From DASUZB01 sp036377075 (lineage in GTDB: Bacteria > Actinomycetota > CALGFH01), in the NCBI GenBank assembly GCA_036377075.1, contig DASUZB010000101.1, positions 1 to 32,959 of the forward strand: DNA of 32,959 nt, written 5' to 3'. Positions within the stretch are counted from its first letter, which is position 1; each line of letters begins with the position of its first letter. The notes below the pieces were generated by a model that saw nothing but the letters and a program-made list of their open reading frames with translations, was not told the DNA's origin and ran no database searches. This document shows positions 31,859 to 32,959 of the stretch, in pieces. The position numbers were made by a program, and so were the translations under genes.

Positions 31859-31928
31859 GGCTAGTGTTGCTCCAAATACGTGCGACGCTCCTTTGGGGTC
31901 GCCACGCCTTGCCGTGAGAGGAGTCGGG

Positions 31929-32186
31929 ATGGGCACGAAGACGATTACGATGTACGTCTCGGACATCGACCAATCCGAGATTGCGGCGGGTGAGGCCTAT
32001 CAGGTCTCGATCAGGCACCCCAACGGCTCGACCCAGCAGCTCGATATCTCCGAGAAGAACTACCGCGACCTGAAGCTCGAAGGCCTCGGCAAGACCCTCA
32101 AGAAGCGCGGCCGCAAGCCTGGCTCGCGCTCCACCACCGGCGCCGCCACCCAGCGCCGCCGCGCCAAGCAGGACGGCAGCGAGTAG
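31929..32186 (+). CDS. Minimal Lsr2-like nucleoid-associated protein
   Basis: An 85-residue protein. The N-terminal half (TKTITMYVSDIDQSE, then YQVSIRHPNG and QLDISEKNYRDLK) resembles the Lsr2 dimerisation domain, which has a similar run of a beta strand, DDIDGSEA-type acid loop and LSxKNAxKL helix. A basic segment KKRGRKPGSRS (about 57-67) is AT-hook-like (R-G-R-K-P). The usual Lsr2 C-terminal DNA-binding domain is missing; a Lys/Arg-rich tail takes its place. Lsr2 silences AT-rich DNA. GGAG lies 5 nt before the ATG at 31929; the frame is open further upstream, to 31818. Confidence 0.75.
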   Translation: MGTKTITMYVSDIDQSEIAAGEAYQVSIRHPNGSTQQLDISEKNYRDLKLEGLGKTLKKRGRKPGSRSTTGAATQRRRAKQDGSE

Positions 32187-32225
32187 CGCGCCGCCACCCG
32201 GTTCCTCGGACGCCGGCCGGGCCGC

Positions 32226-32630
32226 TCAGCCCGGCCGCGTCTGGCACTTGGGGCACAGGCCGAAGATGTCGGCCTGGTGCCCGGTGATGGCGAAGCCCCG
32301 CCGGCGCGCGGCCTGCTCGGCCCAGGGCTGCACCTCGCAGGCGTCGATCTCCTCCACGCGACCGCAGCGCTCGCACACCAGGTGGTGGTGGTGCAGCGGG
32401 TTGCAGAGCCGGTAGAGCGCCTCGCCGCTGTCGCGCCGGAAGACGTCCACCTGGCCCGACTCGACCAACCCCTGCAGCGTCCGGTACACGGTCGCCAGTC
32501 CGACCCGCCGTCCCAGCCCGGCATGGAGGTCCTGGGCGGAGAGGGGCTCGGGCGCCTGGCGCAGGGCGGCCAGCACGGCGCTGCGCTGCCTGGTGGTACG
32601 CGCCTCGCGGGTGGCGGTTGGTGACGGCAT
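32226..32630 (-). CDS. Fur-family regulator, Zur-like
   Basis: A 134-residue Fur-family protein. The winged helix (about 10-70) contains VGLATVYRTLQGLVESGQV, the recognition helix. The HHHHLVCERCGRVEEID region and the C-terminal IFGLCPKC give two CxxC pairs for a structural zinc. The sequence is closer to actinobacterial Zur (zinc uptake regulator) than to FurA, from recalled alignments. The start ATG at 32630 is 9 nt from TAGACT, with GGGGAG directly adjacent. It is divergent from the methyltransferase gene. Confidence 0.88.
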   Translation of the reverse strand: MPSPTATREARTTRQRSAVLAALRQAPEPLSAQDLHAGLGRRVGLATVYRTLQGLVESGQVDVFRRDSGEALYRLCNPLHHHHLVCERCGRVEEIDACEVQPWAEQAARRRGFAITGHQADIFGLCPKCQTRPG

Positions 32631-32639
32631 CTCCCCGCC

Positions 32640-32645
32640 AGTCTA
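32640..32645 (-). promoter_or_regulatory. -10 element of the Zur-like gene
   Basis: TAGACT on the minus strand ends nine bases before the ATG. GGGGAG, adjacent to the ATG, is too close to act as a normal ribosome site, so a leaderless start is likely. Confidence 0.35.
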
Positions 32646-32722
32646 CAGCGCGTGCCACTTGTGCCCGTTCGCCCGTATCGTCGGCTCCGGGCCGCGCCGG
32701 CCGTACGGTTCAATAGCGCGCG

Positions 32723-32959
32723 GTGAACGGAGAGGCAGGCGGCGGGCCGCGCCCGCGCGGGCTCCCGGCCGCCGCCGGCGGCCGGGGGGCGTCCGACGGC
32801 GCCTACGGCCGCTACGCGGAGATCTACGATCGGCTCTGGGGCCGCGCGCCGTACGCGCGCTTCGTCGACCTCTGCCTGCAGGGCGTCCCGGCGGACGCCC
32901 GCCCCGCGCGCCGCGTCCTGGTGGCCGCGTGCGGCACCGGCAACGCCGCCGTCGAGTTC
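32723..32959 (+). CDS. Class I SAM-dependent methyltransferase (3' end outside window)
   Basis: The first 79 residues from a GTG at 32723. A Gly/Pro/Arg-rich leader (about 1-24) precedes YGRYAEIYDRLWG and PYARFVDLCL, a common N-terminal helix pattern of small-molecule methyltransferases. VLVAACGTGNAAVEF is motif I of the SAM-binding site (VxxxxCGTG). The window ends there. Ribosome site and substrate cannot be determined. Confidence 0.8.
   Translation, partial: MNGEAGGGPRPRGLPAAAGGRGASDGAYGRYAEIYDRLWGRAPYARFVDLCLQGVPADARPARRVLVAACGTGNAAVEF

Larger units (their letters stand above)
30826..31928. other. Noncoding island with dyads and repeats
   Basis: About 1.1 kb with no convincing gene on either strand; open frames here are compositionally shadow-like and lack ribosome sites. 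It holds a tandem direct repeat at 30901-30927, a long-range inverted repeat (31049-31059 with 31159-31169), a 24-bp dyad at 31451-31474, a GC-rich hairpin near 31654-31683 and a direct repeat near 31824-31853. The end nearest the Lsr2-like gene is markedly AT-richer: 27 of 60 bases are A or T at 31801-31860. Confidence 0.6.

Noticed and set aside
1..32959. CRISPR arrays, transposases, tRNA and rRNA genes, RNase P RNA, tmRNA
   Set aside because: No regularly spaced repeats with unique spacers, no DDE or serine recombinase proteins and none of the conserved RNA signatures were seen by reading; small tRNAs could still be missed by eye.

Overview
This is a very GC-rich bacterial chromosome segment, most likely from an actinomycete-type (Actinomycetota) organism, possibly a poorly characterised deep-branching lineage. 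Supporting markers are a NucS/EndoMS mismatch endonuclease, an MshC-like mycothiol-pathway ligase, a TIGR03086 (mycothiol-dependent isomerase-like) protein, an Lsr2-like small DNA-binding protein, a DivIVA-type coiled-coil protein, an LLM-class (F420-type) oxidoreductase, PknB-type Ser/Thr kinases with a PP2C phosphatase, and many GTG starts. No rRNA, tRNA, CRISPR array, phage gene or transposase was seen.

Layout. 1-5035 (minus): a GNAT acetyltransferase, a short soluble Ser/Thr kinase and a window-truncated fusion of DUF371 with a degenerate RsmI-like methylase domain; next to these a membrane-anchored PknB-like kinase and a DivIVA-like protein. 5268-8904: nucS, a DinB-fold TIGR03086 protein, a PAT-type acetyltransferase and pgi. 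8908-13433 (minus): a ferric-reductase-like flavohaem protein, then thiO-thiS-thiG-thiE behind a TPP riboswitch, with 4-bp overlaps or near-overlaps between the genes. 13454-15445 (minus): a PP2C phosphatase and an SDR epimerase whose reading frame carries a 27-bp tandem repeat, with an inverted copy upstream of the gene. 15797-21016 (plus): an orphan multi-pass sensor histidine kinase, a beta-hydroxyacid dehydrogenase, a KamA-family radical SAM aminomutase and an orphan DNA methyltransferase. 20955-22381: a MarR regulator divergent from an LLM oxidoreductase, sharing three evenly spaced palindromes. 22416-25584: class II DAHP synthase divergent from an acyl-CoA synthetase. 25657-30825: a secreted double-CHRD protein, endonuclease IV, two small unknown proteins, an MshC-like ligase and an amidohydrolase. 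30826-31928: about 1.1 kb with no convincing gene but several dyads and repeats, leading into an Lsr2-like gene. 32226-32959: a Zur-like Fur protein and a truncated SAM methyltransferase.

Most of the window is housekeeping: thiamine, mycothiol and aromatic amino-acid synthesis, glycolysis and DNA repair. The less ordinary parts are the DUF371/RsmI-like fusion, the phased CTGA-N3-TCAG operator array, the 25-27 bp repeat family inside and outside a gene, the noncoding island before a minimal Lsr2-like protein, and a repeated pattern in which a TANNNT -10 element sits 6-10 nt before the start codon, suggesting many leaderless transcripts. All functions are read from sequence motifs alone; no database search was possible.
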